The translations under genes were made by a program, and so were the position numbers. The notes beneath the pieces were generated by a model that saw only the letters and a program-made list of their open reading frames with translations, searched no databases and was not told the origin of the DNA. A stretch of DNA of 64,000 bases from Galeruca laticollis (lineage: Eukaryota; Arthropoda; Insecta; Coleoptera; Chrysomelidae). The stretch is taken from positions 41,788,811 through 41,852,810 of the forward strand of contig OY998180.1 of NCBI GenBank assembly GCA_963921935.1. Reading direction: 5' to 3'. Positions 24,140 to 34,989 of the stretch are shown here, piece after piece (the first letter of the stretch is position 1; every line of letters starts with the position of its first letter).

Positions 24140-25340
24140 CTTCGTACAAATAAGTCGTATAGGTAAGAAAACCACATTACTTTGCTTTATAAGGGGCCAC
24201 TTTTTTATTATTAATCAGAATAATGTTGAATGAACGGTATTATGTTAGGTACGTCACTACGACGATGTGTAGTCGTAAAATGTTATACAGGGTGTAGTCG
24301 TAAAAATATTAGAGTGTAAAGGTATACAGGGTTGTGTAAAAGAAGCAAACTCCACAAGGATGAGAGAAGTCGGGGCATCCTCGTCTCTGTTTGATCAGTG
24401 TCCTGGTGTATGATTGGACTAGTTCTCTGGTTGGTTAGCGTCCTCGTGTCTGATTGGCCATACTACACCACCAGATGTCGACAATGCAGTTACCTTGCCA
24501 TCTATCGTCGTCAACTTCGTACAAATAAAATCGTATAGGTAAGAAAATCACATTATTTTGATTTATAAGAGTACTTTGTTATTATTAATCAGATTAATGT
24601 TGAATAAACGGTATTATGTTAGGTACGTCACTACGACGATATGTAGTCGTAAAATATTATACAGGGTGTAGTCGTAAAAATATTAGAGTGTAAAGGTATA
24701 CAGGGTTGTGTAAAAGAAGCAAACTCCACGAGGATGAGAGAAGTCGGGGCATCCTCGTCTCTGGTTGGTCAGCGTCCTGGTGTATGATTGGACTCGTTCT
24801 CTGGTTGGTTAGCGTCCTCGTGTCTGATTGGCCAAACTACAGAATCCACCAGATGTCGACAATGCAGTTACCTTGCCATCAATCGTCGTCAACTTCGTAC
24901 AAATAAAATCGTATAGGTAAGAAAATCACATTACTTTGCTTTATAAGAGTACTTTGTTATTATTCATCAGATTAATGTTGAATAAACGGTATTATGTTAG
25001 GTACGTCACTACGACGATGTGTAGTCGTAAAATGTTATACAGGGTGTAGTCGTAGAAATATGAGGGTGTAAAGGTATACAGGGTTGTGTGAAAGAAGCAA
25101 ACTCCACGAGGATGAGTCAAGTCGGGGCATCCCCGTCTCTGTTTGATCAGCGTCCTGGTGTATGATTGAACTCGTTCTCTGGTTGGTTAACGTCCTCGTG
25201 TCTGATTGGCCAAACTACATAATCCACCAGATGTCGACAATGCAGTTACCTTGCCATCTATCGTCGTCAACCTACATTATCCACCAGGTGTCGGTAATAC
25301 AGTTACCTTGTCTTGCCATCTGTTGTCGTCGTCGTCAATC
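24140..25340. repeat. ~375-bp complex tandem repeat, three units
   Basis: gtattatgttaggtacgtcac starts at 24237, 24611 and 24989 (periods 374 and 378). Each unit holds a 25-bp minisatellite pair, a block with repeated cctcgtgtctgattggcca wording, and a terminal gttaccttgccat/tatcgtcgtc block. Variants of the last block continue to about 25680. No transcript or protein is supported; the several short frames are by-products. Confidence 0.9.
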
Positions 25341-25925
25341 TACATGGTCCACCACGTGTCCTTAATACAGTTAACCTTGTGCCATATTCTATCTAGCCGT
25401 GACGTCGATAACCTAACATAGCAAACCCACGAAATCTTGTGTAGCGGAAGTAAACCCAAATTATTATCGGATTGGACTCATTCTCTGGTTGGTTAGCGTC
25501 ATCGTGTTTGATTGGCCAAACTACACTACCAGATGTGGACAATGCAGTTACCTTGCCATCTATCGTCGTCAACCTACATTATCCACCAGGTGTCGGTATT
25601 ACAGTTACCTTGTCTTGCTATCTATCGTCGTCAGCCTACATCATCCACCCAATATACAACTACTCTATTGGAAATTTTGATGGAGAAAGTTATACTCCTT
25701 TAGAAGATTGTATAACTGCTACAAGATAGTAAAAATTGTACTTCCAGAATTCTCCGTTATACTCTGTGTCGATTGCAAAAATGTGGGCAAAGTTATCAAA
25801 AAATAAAAGTCTGCAAAACAGTTGCTGTCTTGTGTTTAACAATATGTTGCAATATGTTTATTGGGGTAACAACAATACAAGAAAGTTGACGGTATACAAA
25901 TAAATTTACTACTAAAAAAAAGAAA

Positions 25926-26276
25926 TCGACGCAAGGAAGAAGGTTATAAATTACATTCTCTCTCTGCATGCACCTTTAAGAAAGAAGAACAGAGACAATG
26001 TTCGAATTATACAAAAGTGTTACATTATAGCTGGAGAAACTTACTTGTCTAGAGCCAGCACCCATTACCATAAACAATAAAGAACAAATATATATTTTCT
26101 AAGTCTTTACAACAACAACAGAGCAGTTCTTATTGCAGATGGTTATGTTACAATACTTTATGATAAATGTATGGAGATAATATGTTTGCCTACAGAAGAA
26201 AAAACGTTTTCTTTAACATTTACTACAAATGGTATTACGTCTTACCTAAGACAACACATTCGCTAAGATAGAAAAT
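25926..26276 (+). pseudogene. Unassigned ORF fragment, copy 1 of a repeated family
   Basis: One frame reads DARKKVINYILSL, NVRIIQKCYIIAGETYL, a stop near 26075, then YNNNRAVLIADGYVTILYDK and CLPTEEKTFSLTFTTN, ending at TAA 26274-26276. The second half is duplicated at 26345-26543 and the first half is related to 26669-26813. The codon structure looks real, with replacements that are mostly conservative. I do not recognise the family. Confidence 0.45.
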
Positions 26277-26617
26277 ATTTATAATTTTGCATAACAGGGT
26301 AAGATGGAATGTATCGGGAGAATTGTAACGTAATTGTAAATTACCCATAAACAATAAAGAACAAATATATATTTTCTAAGTGTTTACAACAACAATAGAG
26401 CAGTTCTTATTGCAGATGGTTATGTTACAATACTTTATGATAAATGTATGGAGATAATATGTTTGCCTACAGAAGAAGAAATGTTTTCTTTAACATTTAC
26501 TACAAATGGTATTACGTCTTACCTAAGACAACACATTCGCTAAGGTATAAAATATTTATAATTTTGCATAACAGGGTAAGATGGAATGTATCGGGAGAAT
26601 TGTAACGTAATTGTAAA
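26068..26617 (+). repeat. 277-bp tandem duplication
   Basis: taaacaataaagaac at 26071 recurs at 26348, and the next 270 bp match closely. The duplicated unit covers the C-terminal half of the unassigned ORF and its 3' flank. Confidence 0.9.
26345..26543 (+). pseudogene. Unassigned ORF fragment, copy 2 (C-terminal half)
   Basis: The frame LSVYNNNRAVLIADGYVTI...CLPTEEEMFSLTF ends at TAA 26541-26543. It differs from copy 1 in three residues. It has no start of its own because it arose by the tandem duplication. Confidence 0.45.
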
Positions 26618-26668
26618 TAATAATAACAAAACAGTTGGCATAAGACTTCTTACCTATTAATTATATAG

Positions 26669-26888
26669 AGATCGAATAATAATAAGGAGAAAAATGTTCG
26701 AACCTCTCAAAAATGCTATATTAAGGTTGGAGATACAGAAGTGGTAATATTTGGAATTAAAGAAGTTATGCGTAGAGGTAGAATCCGGTACATATTACAA
26801 CTACACAACATATAAATGTTTTTTACCTTTCGAATTACTAGTTAGAACGAGAATTAGAAGAAGAAATAGACTTAGATTAAAGTATTAA
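26669..26888 (+). pseudogene. Unassigned ORF fragment, copy 3 (N-terminal type)
   Basis: One frame gives EKNVRTSQKCYIKVGDTEVV and ends near 26813; it parallels NVRIIQKCYIIAGETYL at 26000. A second frame from ATG 26694 (MFEPLKNAILRLE) has a single stop at 26745-26747 and then runs to 26888. The shared wording between copies favours the first frame. The function is unknown. Confidence 0.4.
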
Positions 26889-27152
26889 ATCAAAAATTGA
26901 CGTAGTAAAATATATACTCGACAGAAACAAAGAAAGAGTTGTATTTTGTGTGTATACGTTTTGATAAACCTGTATAAATATTCTAATAAAAACTTCTAAA
27001 GATATCGTTGTTTTACAATTTTTTCCACTTTTGTTCCTATTTAATGGTGAAGAAATATATAATGAATCCCCATATTTTAATTGAGAAAATGAAATGCAGT
27101 AAGACTTTGCAGTGACCTTTCTGTTAAAAAAAACCAGCCCACCCTGAGGCAC
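26877..27152 (-). pseudogene. Unassigned minus-strand ORF, partly repeated nearby
   Basis: An open frame of about 90 codons contains SQLKYGDSLYISSP and KTTISLEVFIRIFIQV. The same DNA recurs in opposite orientation at about 28600-28735 with stops, and a 65-bp core recurs at 28015-28080. So this is one of several rearranged copies in the mosaic. There is no recognised domain. Confidence 0.4.
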
Positions 27153-27452
27153 AAATATGTATTTAATTTTCTATAAAAATTTATCATATGTGTCTATATA
27201 TATACCAATAAGATGCATTTTTTATCGAACAAAAACAAAAGGTCAATACATCGAATGGTCAATATACAGGGTGTCGGCATGAAGATGTAAAAAAAAGACA
27301 CTCTGCTATTATTGGTTTGATAAAGAAAACAATACGTCATTACGACGTTCGATCAATATACAGGGTGTCGACATTAAGATCTCATAATAAAACTCTGCTA
27401 CAGTTGGTCGGATTTAAGTTGAACAAACGGTATTATGTTAGATACGTCATTA

Positions 27453-27754
27453 CGACGTTCGTAGCTTCCAATCTGGTAATGCCGTGCTTCTTGGCTAATG
27501 CAGAAGAGAAAGTTTCCTTTAATCTTGCGTCTGGAGTAATTAACGATATCTATAATATGGCTTCCAATGTTCTTGCTAACTCCAAGACTGATTATTTGAC
27601 AAATAAATTTGTTATATATTTTAAGCCTTGCATTAGATGTGAGTCAAATAAGGCAATCTATACTGACTGTTTTATCGTTGTTTACGATAACGTTGCACCT
27701 TTCCTTATACTCTTCTTGGATGCAAAAGTTAAAAGTTGTTTGTTAAATAGTTAA
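27453..27754 (+). pseudogene. Unassigned ORF fragment, direct copy
   Basis: FLANAEEKVSFNLASGVIND and IYNMASNVLANSKTDYLTNK can be read before the frame diverges from its inverted relative at 23840-24075. A third copy of FLANAEE...DEIYNMASN wording lies on the minus strand at about 28800-28720. Three copies in two orientations within 5 kb point to rearrangement of one ancestral gene. Confidence 0.45.
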
Positions 27755-27769
27755 TCATTTTTTTTTTTG

Positions 27770-28820
27770 TTAAAACTTCTTGCAAAAATCTTGCGTTATG
27801 TCCAAGTCCATTAGGTAGTAGTAATCTTCCTTCCGAAGTTGCTCCAATAAATTTAACATTTCTTTAAGTAGCCTGTCGAGTTTAACGTTCGCCAATTCTA
27901 CTTTTGTATGGAATGCACTCAGGTTCTTTGTTTCCTTTTAATAATTTCCAAATCTTCTACCACTACTTCTCTGGTTCCAATGGTAAGCGGGTTGTTACTT
28001 AGTAAGAGGAAAACATTTGTAAAACAACGATATCTTTAAAAGTTTTACTAGAATATTTATACAGGTTTAACAAAACGTGCAAATTCTTTTATTCGATGAC
28101 AATACTTAAATTTAATGCTATCCACAATATCTTGCATTGTAACGACGTTAACCCTCTCCATATCCACTTGGACTGGTCTATATTTTTGATTTTGAAAAAT
28201 GTGTTTTCGTTAAAACTCGTATATCTATTTGTAGTTAAGGTAGCAAATGGTTTTTCGGTTGCTAAACATATTTAATTCCATTCCATTGTTATATGGTAAA
28301 TATAACCGTATGCAACAAGAGCTTCTCTATTATTGTAAACGTGGAAAAACGTATTTTTGTGGTAACCATTTAAATACTAGTAGACGTATTTCGCCCTTCC
28401 TTATCCACCAAAACTCCTACATAAATATATTTATTTTTGTTGTTACCGGTGAACGCGGAAACGTTGTGGTATCCAGAGGGCCCTAAGTTTTTTCCACCTG
28501 GTGCAGAAATAGTGTTCTAGTCTCACCTTTCAATTCTGGTATCTTCTGTTCTTTCTCCAAAAAATGTTTATATCCCTTTTTAAACGTAGCTGTATTTTCT
28601 CAATTGAAATATGGGGTTTTATTATATTTGTTTAACATCAAATAAGAACAAAAGTGGAAAAAATTTGTTGTAAAACAACGATATCTTTAAAAGTTTTTTA
28701 ATAGAATATTTATACAGGTTAACATTGGAAGCCATATTATAGATTTCGTCAACTACCCAGACACATGATTATACTCTTCTGCATTGGCCAAGAATTTCTA
28801 TTTACAATGGCTTAATTGGT
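27770..28820. other. Mosaic of rearranged pieces, no intact gene
   Basis: Minus-strand wording KVELANVKLDRLLKEM and RKEDYYYLMDLDITQDF (about 27910-27780) and an approximately 35-codon minus-strand stretch at about 28590-28400 look like decayed coding DNA. The 65-bp aacaacgatatctttaaaag block appears at 28020 and 28675. Confidence 0.4.
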
Positions 28821-28821
28821 T

Positions 28822-29040
28822 TTATACTCTTCTTAAATTTTTGTTTCCAGGTGGATACCTAGGACCATCATATGGAGAATATCGACTGTCAGATGTATGT
28901 GAAGATAAGGCTGTGCCAGAACGGAATTGGTTCGATTGTTGAGTTCGAATATAGCTTGCATATTCTCTTTGATTAAGATTTGACCATGCTTCAATATTTT
29001 GCTCAAGTTTAAATTTACGTAGAATATTACTTTTCCTCAT
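28822..29040 (-). pseudogene. Unassigned 72-codon ORF at the right edge of the mosaic
   Basis: An ATG at 29040 opens a frame rich in Ser, Arg, Asn and Gln (MRKSNILRKFKLEQN... to NKNLRRV). Just beyond its stop lies another FLANAEE/IYNMASN relic, so it belongs to the same rearranged block. No domain is recognised. The start context is unremarkable, and whether it is expressed is unknown. Confidence 0.35.
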
Positions 29041-29417
29041 TTTTTGTTGTTGTTGTTAAATGTACAATTGATTGCTAGTGACTATTGGAATTACATAAAA
29101 TGTAATTTATTTATACCATTTTGTCTATTTATGTGAGTGGGGTTTACCATGGAGGAGTATCAACAAGACGAAATAAATGATATTATCAAGTCACTCTGCG
29201 CGCGGCGTACGTGACGTATAACATTACACCGTGACGTTGCTTTCGTGGGAGTTTGCTATGTTAGGTTACTCTACTTGCATGCGCGCAGAGTGCCCTAAGG
29301 ACATTTCTATGTCGACACTATTAGCTTAGATAGGCGTCACAGACATTTTAAGGTGCAAAGTTTCTATAAATAGTAAAAATATATATTGATAATGCGGTTA
29401 GCAAGGAACCATGAGTA

Positions 29418-29652
29418 GGCATACTTACTGCAAATTTCAATTTCATCAACATAGATACGATATTACATTTTCGTCTTCTTTTCAATAAGACCATAGTGTG
29501 ACTGAACCATCAATAAAAATTGATCCATACTATTTTGTATAAGTATAGCTTATTAACAAACTGTATGAATGAAGTATGCGTGAAATTAGTTAAGAATTTG
29601 AATTTATAATTGAATTGAGTATTATTTAAACCATAAAATAAAATAGTTGTTC
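29418..29652 (+). repeat. 235-bp direct repeat, right copy
   Basis: Gap-free partner of 22095-22329. It is flanked by a short inverted match, ggaaccatgag before and atggttcctcg after, which the left copy lacks. Confidence 0.9.
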
Positions 29653-30005
29653 TCGTTCAAACCATTTATTAAACCCTATTGTGTAGTTGTTATTCTATGG
29701 TTCCTCGTTGACACACATATAACGAGAGCTTTGTATCTATGTAGGTCGAATACAGAGTCGGTCTTGATAAATTAAATTACGTGCTTTTGTTAACCCACAG
29801 ATATTCCCTGAGATAAAATTTTGAAAATAAGGAAATCATTTAGATATAATCAAATATAAAGATTACAGAGTCGGCCGGAGAAAAATGAAATTCATTTACA
29901 TATCAAGTAATAATCCATTGTATATGAAGTAAAACATATTATTAATTGTTGTGTCTAAATTAAATTTTAATAATAATAAACAAATACATTAAAATATTCA
30001 CAACA
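29653..30005. other. AT-rich intergenic, nothing recognised
   Basis: No coding signal or repeat partner is seen within this window. Confidence 0.4.
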
Positions 30006-30215
30006 GTATATATGTATATATGAATATATGTATATAGGTATATATGTATATATGTATATATGTATATATGTATATATGTATATATGTATATGTATATATG
30101 TATATATGTATATATGTATATATGTATATATGTATATATGTATATATGTATATATGTATATATGTATATATGTATATATGTAGATATGTATATATGTATA
30201 TGTATATATATAGTT
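30006..30215. repeat. (GTATATAT)n microsatellite
   Basis: About 25 units of the same 8-bp motif as 21000-21165, with a few variants at both ends. Confidence 0.95.
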
Positions 30216-31299
30216 GTCATGTCATTTGGCATCCCACCATGTTATTCTCGCGTCTGAAGTGGCATCCGATGTTTGGATGCCACTATGCCTCTACCAAAAT
30301 CTCTTGACAGGATGGTTCTTAGGGTCTCTAGAGTACGAAAATCCATTATTTAGACGGATGCCATTTGGCCCTCTTTTTGTATAAGAATGTTCATATTAGT
30401 TGAGGGGTCTGACAGCCAGGCGCCTCAGTCGTAGATTTCATGTATATTTAACGTCGCACTTAACTGGCATCCGGCAAATCTGACAACCTAGCTGGGGACT
30501 GAAGCATGCAGAATTCTGAGAAATGCTAGTCAACCTGATTTTACTTCTGCGTTATTTTATTTTCGAGGGGAAAAGAATAATACATTTGCGTTCCGTTTCG
30601 AAGCCGGTGCGCAGGAATTAAAATATTTTTAACACATTCTGTCGTTGTGATAACTAAAAACTACTGTTAATGATAAATAAGGGGTTTAGAAATATCTAAA
30701 ACCAAATTCAGCAATATTTTTTCATGAGTATTAATTGCATGAAAATAGGATAGCTAGTTTAGTTTTAAATGCAGAAAATATTTACACTATTGTTTTACCT
30801 ATTTCGAACTTCACAATTTTAATATTAAAGAAAATTTTTTTAGAAGGAAATTAATAACCTCAGTGTAAAATCTTTAATTTTTAATGCGAATCTCATTTAG
30901 GTGGTATAGTTATTTTCTATATTGCATAAGCTAGTTTTATTTAAAAAATTTGTGAAATTTCCATGGAAGCGATGAAAAACTTTCAAGTACTCTAATTTGG
31001 AATCTTCTTTATTTGCTTGGAAACTACCAACTCCACTGCGCCTCAAACTTTTTACCAGTTGCAGCTGAGATATCAACTGGAAAAAAAGTTCTTGATACTT
31101 CGTATAAATAAAAATATTATTACGTAAATAACATACGAAAGTATATATTTGCTTTTTTCCTGTTTCTTCAGTCAAATCAATATTTTTTTTATATTTATAA
31201 GCACCCCCAGAGAGGAATGTTTGGTGATATTACAATCTGATCAGGAAGGGATCAATGAGAAATATGATTATAACCTAATTTACTAAGATTGGAAAACTT
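30216..31299. other. Intergenic; GGCATCC-rich patch then AT-rich DNA
   Basis: 30225-30480 contains five or six ggcatcc/ggatgcc motifs in both orientations, as does 43020-43199, which also abuts a TA microsatellite. The rest holds nothing recognised. Confidence 0.4.
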
Positions 31300-33290
31300 G
31301 AATCTAATGTTTTAATAACACTAAAACCAGCGTGTTACACTTATCCGCACTTGCTCTGCTTTCTCACTAAATAATTATTGCACTAATTCGAAGGGTTTAA
31401 TCCTCTTAAGTCTTCTGGTCATGTTTGTGTTGTCTAGGAGCTGGATTGCCTCTAAGTTCACATGTTGAAGCAGCTGATATTCATGGCTACTGGCAAATTT
31501 GGTTGTGATTTGGTTCATCTTCATCTGAAGATCCCGATGGATATCACTGTTTTGGCAGTACCAGGGTAAATCGATGATGTTCCTTAGTATCTTATTCTAG
31601 AATCGTTGAATAATTTCGATGTTACTGTTACTGGCACAACCTCAGAGTTGTATGCCATGACTCCAAATGGGTCTCAATATTTGCTTGTATAGAAGCAGTT
31701 TGTTGTACGTGGATAACTTGGAACTTTGCCCTTGTAGCCAATACATCTTTTTATATTTATTATCAAACTCTTCACGTTTCTTTTTGATATGGACTTTCCA
31801 GCGAAGTCTCACGTCGAGAGTCATACCCAGAGATTTTGCTGTATTAGCATAAGGCATATTACCATTGTTCATTCTGATAGGAAAGTACCTATCTTTTCGA
31901 TTCGTAAAGTTCATGTGAATGGATTTCATGATCAAGTTCAGGGATGTCACTAGTGTACAACAGATAGAGCACTGGACCAAGTACGCTACCCTGGGGTACT
32001 CCTGCCTTGATTTTTATTAAATTAGAATACGATTCGTCTTGCTATACTCTGAAATATCTATCTAACAAGACAAGACTTCAGGATTTGGGAATGTCATCTT
32101 GACAGAACCATTTCCAATTTGTGGAGTAATCCTTTGTGCCATACTTTATCAAAGGCTTGTGCCACATCTAAGAAGACAGTGGAACAGACCTTTTCTTCTT
32201 CCAAGGATTTCTCAATATTGTTCGTGATTCTATGAACTTGATATATGGTCGAGTGGTTTTCCCTAAAACCAAATTGATAGGCGGGAATCAGTTTTTTATC
32301 TTCTATTATTGGCTTCAGTCTCTTAAGGAGCAGTTTTTCATATAGCTTACAGATGACAGGCAGCAATGAAATCGGCCTGTAGGATGAAATTTCATGGTTT
32401 GGGGATCATAATGACCTTTACAACTTTCCACATCTTAGGAACATACTTCAATCTGAATGAGGCATTGATAAGATTGGTAAGTTTTGCTATGGCCTTTTTG
32501 GTAGTTGTTTCAGAACTTCGCCAGTAATCAGATCAAAGCCAGGGACTTTTTCGGATTGATGTTTGTTCTGATCAACTCAAAAACTTCCTTTGGGGACGTA
32601 GGTCTGATTTCAACATCTTCTGTTTCTGGTTCATACCAATCTTCAGGATATTCCCCATCATTCGATTGGAAGATCGTCTGTAGATGTTCTGCAAATCTGC
32701 ATGCAATATTGTTTCGAGCCCAGATTCTATCTGCATTTCTTATTGGTGGATTTTGTAAGATTGGTCTTTTCAGTCGTTTGGTAGCTTTCCAAAGTGTATA
32801 ATCTGTCCTGTGACCATTAGTCAGTTCACTCAAGTAGTTATTAATAGATGCATTTTTAACACGCTGGATTTTTCGGTTTAGTTGCTGTGTTGCGTTATTT
32901 AAGGCTCTAGTCTGATGCAATTTTTTTCCAAGTTTTCGGTATTCAGAAATTAGGTTCCTCATTTCTTTTGGATAATTATATCCTTTTGTTCTCCGGATAA
33001 TTTCAGGGGAATTTTTCTCATGCTACTTGTTGGATATTTTTTACGAAGACTTTAATTTCTTTATCTAGTTGCTCTTCTGTTCTTACAGGAACTGCAAAAC
33101 AGCGCATCTTTCAAGGTTGATTTTAAAACTTTGCCAATCTGTCATTTTATTAACTAGGCTTGGAGGATTTTGTTTCTGAATCACAGTGTCACTCAACGTA
33201 AGAAGTATAGGGGAGTGATCAGAATTCATATCCCATGCTTCATCAACATGAACGTAATTTGACGGGATATTCTTCACTACAAAAAAGTCT
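31300..33290 (-). mobile_element. Jockey-type LINE, 5'-truncated
   Basis: The minus strand holds the end of an endonuclease (NSDHSPILLTL, about 33215), a linker with IWARNNIACRFAEHLQTIFQ (about 32720), and reverse transcriptase blocks PVICKLYEKLLLKRL, YQFGFRENHSTIYQVHR and FLDVAQAFDKVWHKGLLHKL (32366-32100). It ends with the C-terminal LGMTLDVRLRWKVHI (about 31830) and PWYCQNSDIHRDL regions. Truncation inside the endonuclease at the 5' end is typical of LINE insertion. Confidence 0.85.
31371..33277 (-). pseudogene. Jockey-type ORF2 (endonuclease end and reverse transcriptase), broken
   Basis: The frame is broken between 33083 and 32962, between 32528 and 32366, and between 32094 and 31980. 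After GPVLYLLYTSDIPEL the sequence passes almost directly to the SLGMTLD block. The Phe/Tyr-Ala-Asp-Asp catalytic segment that belongs between them is therefore deleted. That and the missing endonuclease N-terminus make the copy inert. It would have copied its own RNA at a nicked chromosomal target. Confidence 0.8.
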
Positions 33291-34303
33291 AAAAGGTCAG
33301 GAATTAAATCAATATAAATTAAATAAGAATAATGAACTCTTCTATCTTTTTAATTTGAGCTTTTGCTTACGTAACAGCCTAGTAAATAACACGTTAATTA
33401 ACATATTTTTTTGTAATTCAAAATCCTTCTAATTATTATGCTGTAAAGTGTCTCTGAACACAAATACAATTTTTTTTGTCTTTAGGGAATGCACAACTGA
33501 AGCTGAACGAATAAATTAGGATCGCCATTATGATTTTATTTTTAAAGAACAATTTTCTTTCCCAAGTTTCATCAATTCTAAAATAATGTTTTAAATTTTT
33601 CCGACGATGTTAAGTATGAAAATTTACGTTGCACTAATTTTTCCGACTATGTTAAGTATGTAAATTTACGTTGCACGATTAACGCAAAATCAAGAAATTT
33701 TTTAACAAAAAAATGAATTCAGTAATTTACGGAAATTTACGTGGCAAACAAAGAACATAAAGAAATTTAAAAAAATTCCTTCCAATATTCGCCCCTTAAT
33801 GAGATACAAACCTGAAATGAAATTCAAAATTGAAACAAAATCCAAAATACTGGAACAAATATTTTTGAATTTTCACCTATTCCCTTAATGACAAATTTTA
33901 CGTTTCAAATAATCATAAGCAGAATTGTTAGAATACGTACATACATTAAACACGAAACAGTGTCATATTCTTTTTGATTCTTTTTGATTTGAAATGCAGG
34001 AGAACTCAAAGGATAATATTTTGAAATTTCTTACTGCACAAACAACTTGACTTCACATGTACCTACCCTCATTTATTTTATGGATATTTTAAAGACATGT
34101 TTTATTTTACTCGTTATCAACACAATAATCAAATTATGTTTTATTTGTTCTCATGCGTTGCTATGTTTTACTTTTTATAGGTAATCTTTCCCTACTGACG
34201 TTCCAGAAAATGTACCATTCCAATTACGAGTTAAAATAAGATATTATACTTATGCGCCTTACAAAGCAAAAAAATGCTATTGCTGTTGGCAACATCACCC
34301 GAT
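33291..34303. other. AT-rich intergenic with a 42-bp direct duplication
   Basis: tttttccgac.atgttaagtatg...acgttgcac at 33596 recurs at 33638 (period 42). Nothing else is recognised. Confidence 0.5.
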
Positions 34304-34586
34304 CCATATGGAGACATCCTGTTAATATTATTATTAAATTGCTGACAGGACGTTTCCCACATTATTGTATTCATAATTCTTAATCAGCAAACACGTGGAG
34401 ACATCCTGTTCACAATTATTATAATTTTATTATCATATATTTTTCTTCTATTCAGCATTATAATACATTTCCTCATTTTTGTAAACCAAAAAAAGAAAAT
34501 AGTCATAATTGTAACATCAACTGTAACTAATCACTAAGTTCAATTAAATCTTTTTAAAAAGTATATTTTTTATTTAATAAATTTAA
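34304..34586 (+). repeat. Errantivirus-like 5' LTR
   Basis: It matches 42705-42987 base for base except for about six substitutions. The exact left edge is ambiguous by a few bases, since ccatatgg is shared by both flanks. Confidence 0.9.
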
Positions 34587-34587
34587 A

Positions 34588-34605
34588 TGGCGCTGCGAAC
34601 AGGAT
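34588..34605 (+). promoter_or_regulatory. Primer-binding site
   Basis: TGGCGCTGCGAACAGGAT begins one base after the LTR, where a retroviral primer-binding site belongs. The TGGCG start fits the CCA-ended 3' end of a tRNA; which tRNA is not determined. Confidence 0.7.
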
Positions 34606-34989
34606 ACTGTCAGTAGAAAATACCCTTTCTGTGTGGTAAAACGTCTACGTTTTCTATCAAGAAATTAAGATAGTATCCGAACCAATAAACTGTGTGAAAC
34701 AAGTTACGGTGTGTGAAAAGACTGACTCCAACCTGACCATTCTTCCAGTGAAGAAGACGGTTGTTCAAGAAGACGGCTCAGTTCCTTCAGAGAATTAGAG
34801 ACAAGGAACAAGCTCGCAGATGATCCTTCAGTGCATCCTCGTGTAAGTTTTTCCTCTAATTTTATTATTTATCGGCTAATAATTGTTTTGAATATTATAC
34901 TACAATATAAGTGTTATTTGAATTGCAATTTAAACATTCCAATTTTAACGGTTGTATAAAATTAATATATTAGTAAAGTCAATCTCTTA

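Noticed and set aside
22095..29652. LTR retrotransposon with 235-bp LTRs
   Set aside because: The repeats lack TG...CA ends, there is no primer-binding site or polypurine tract, and no gag/pol lies between them.
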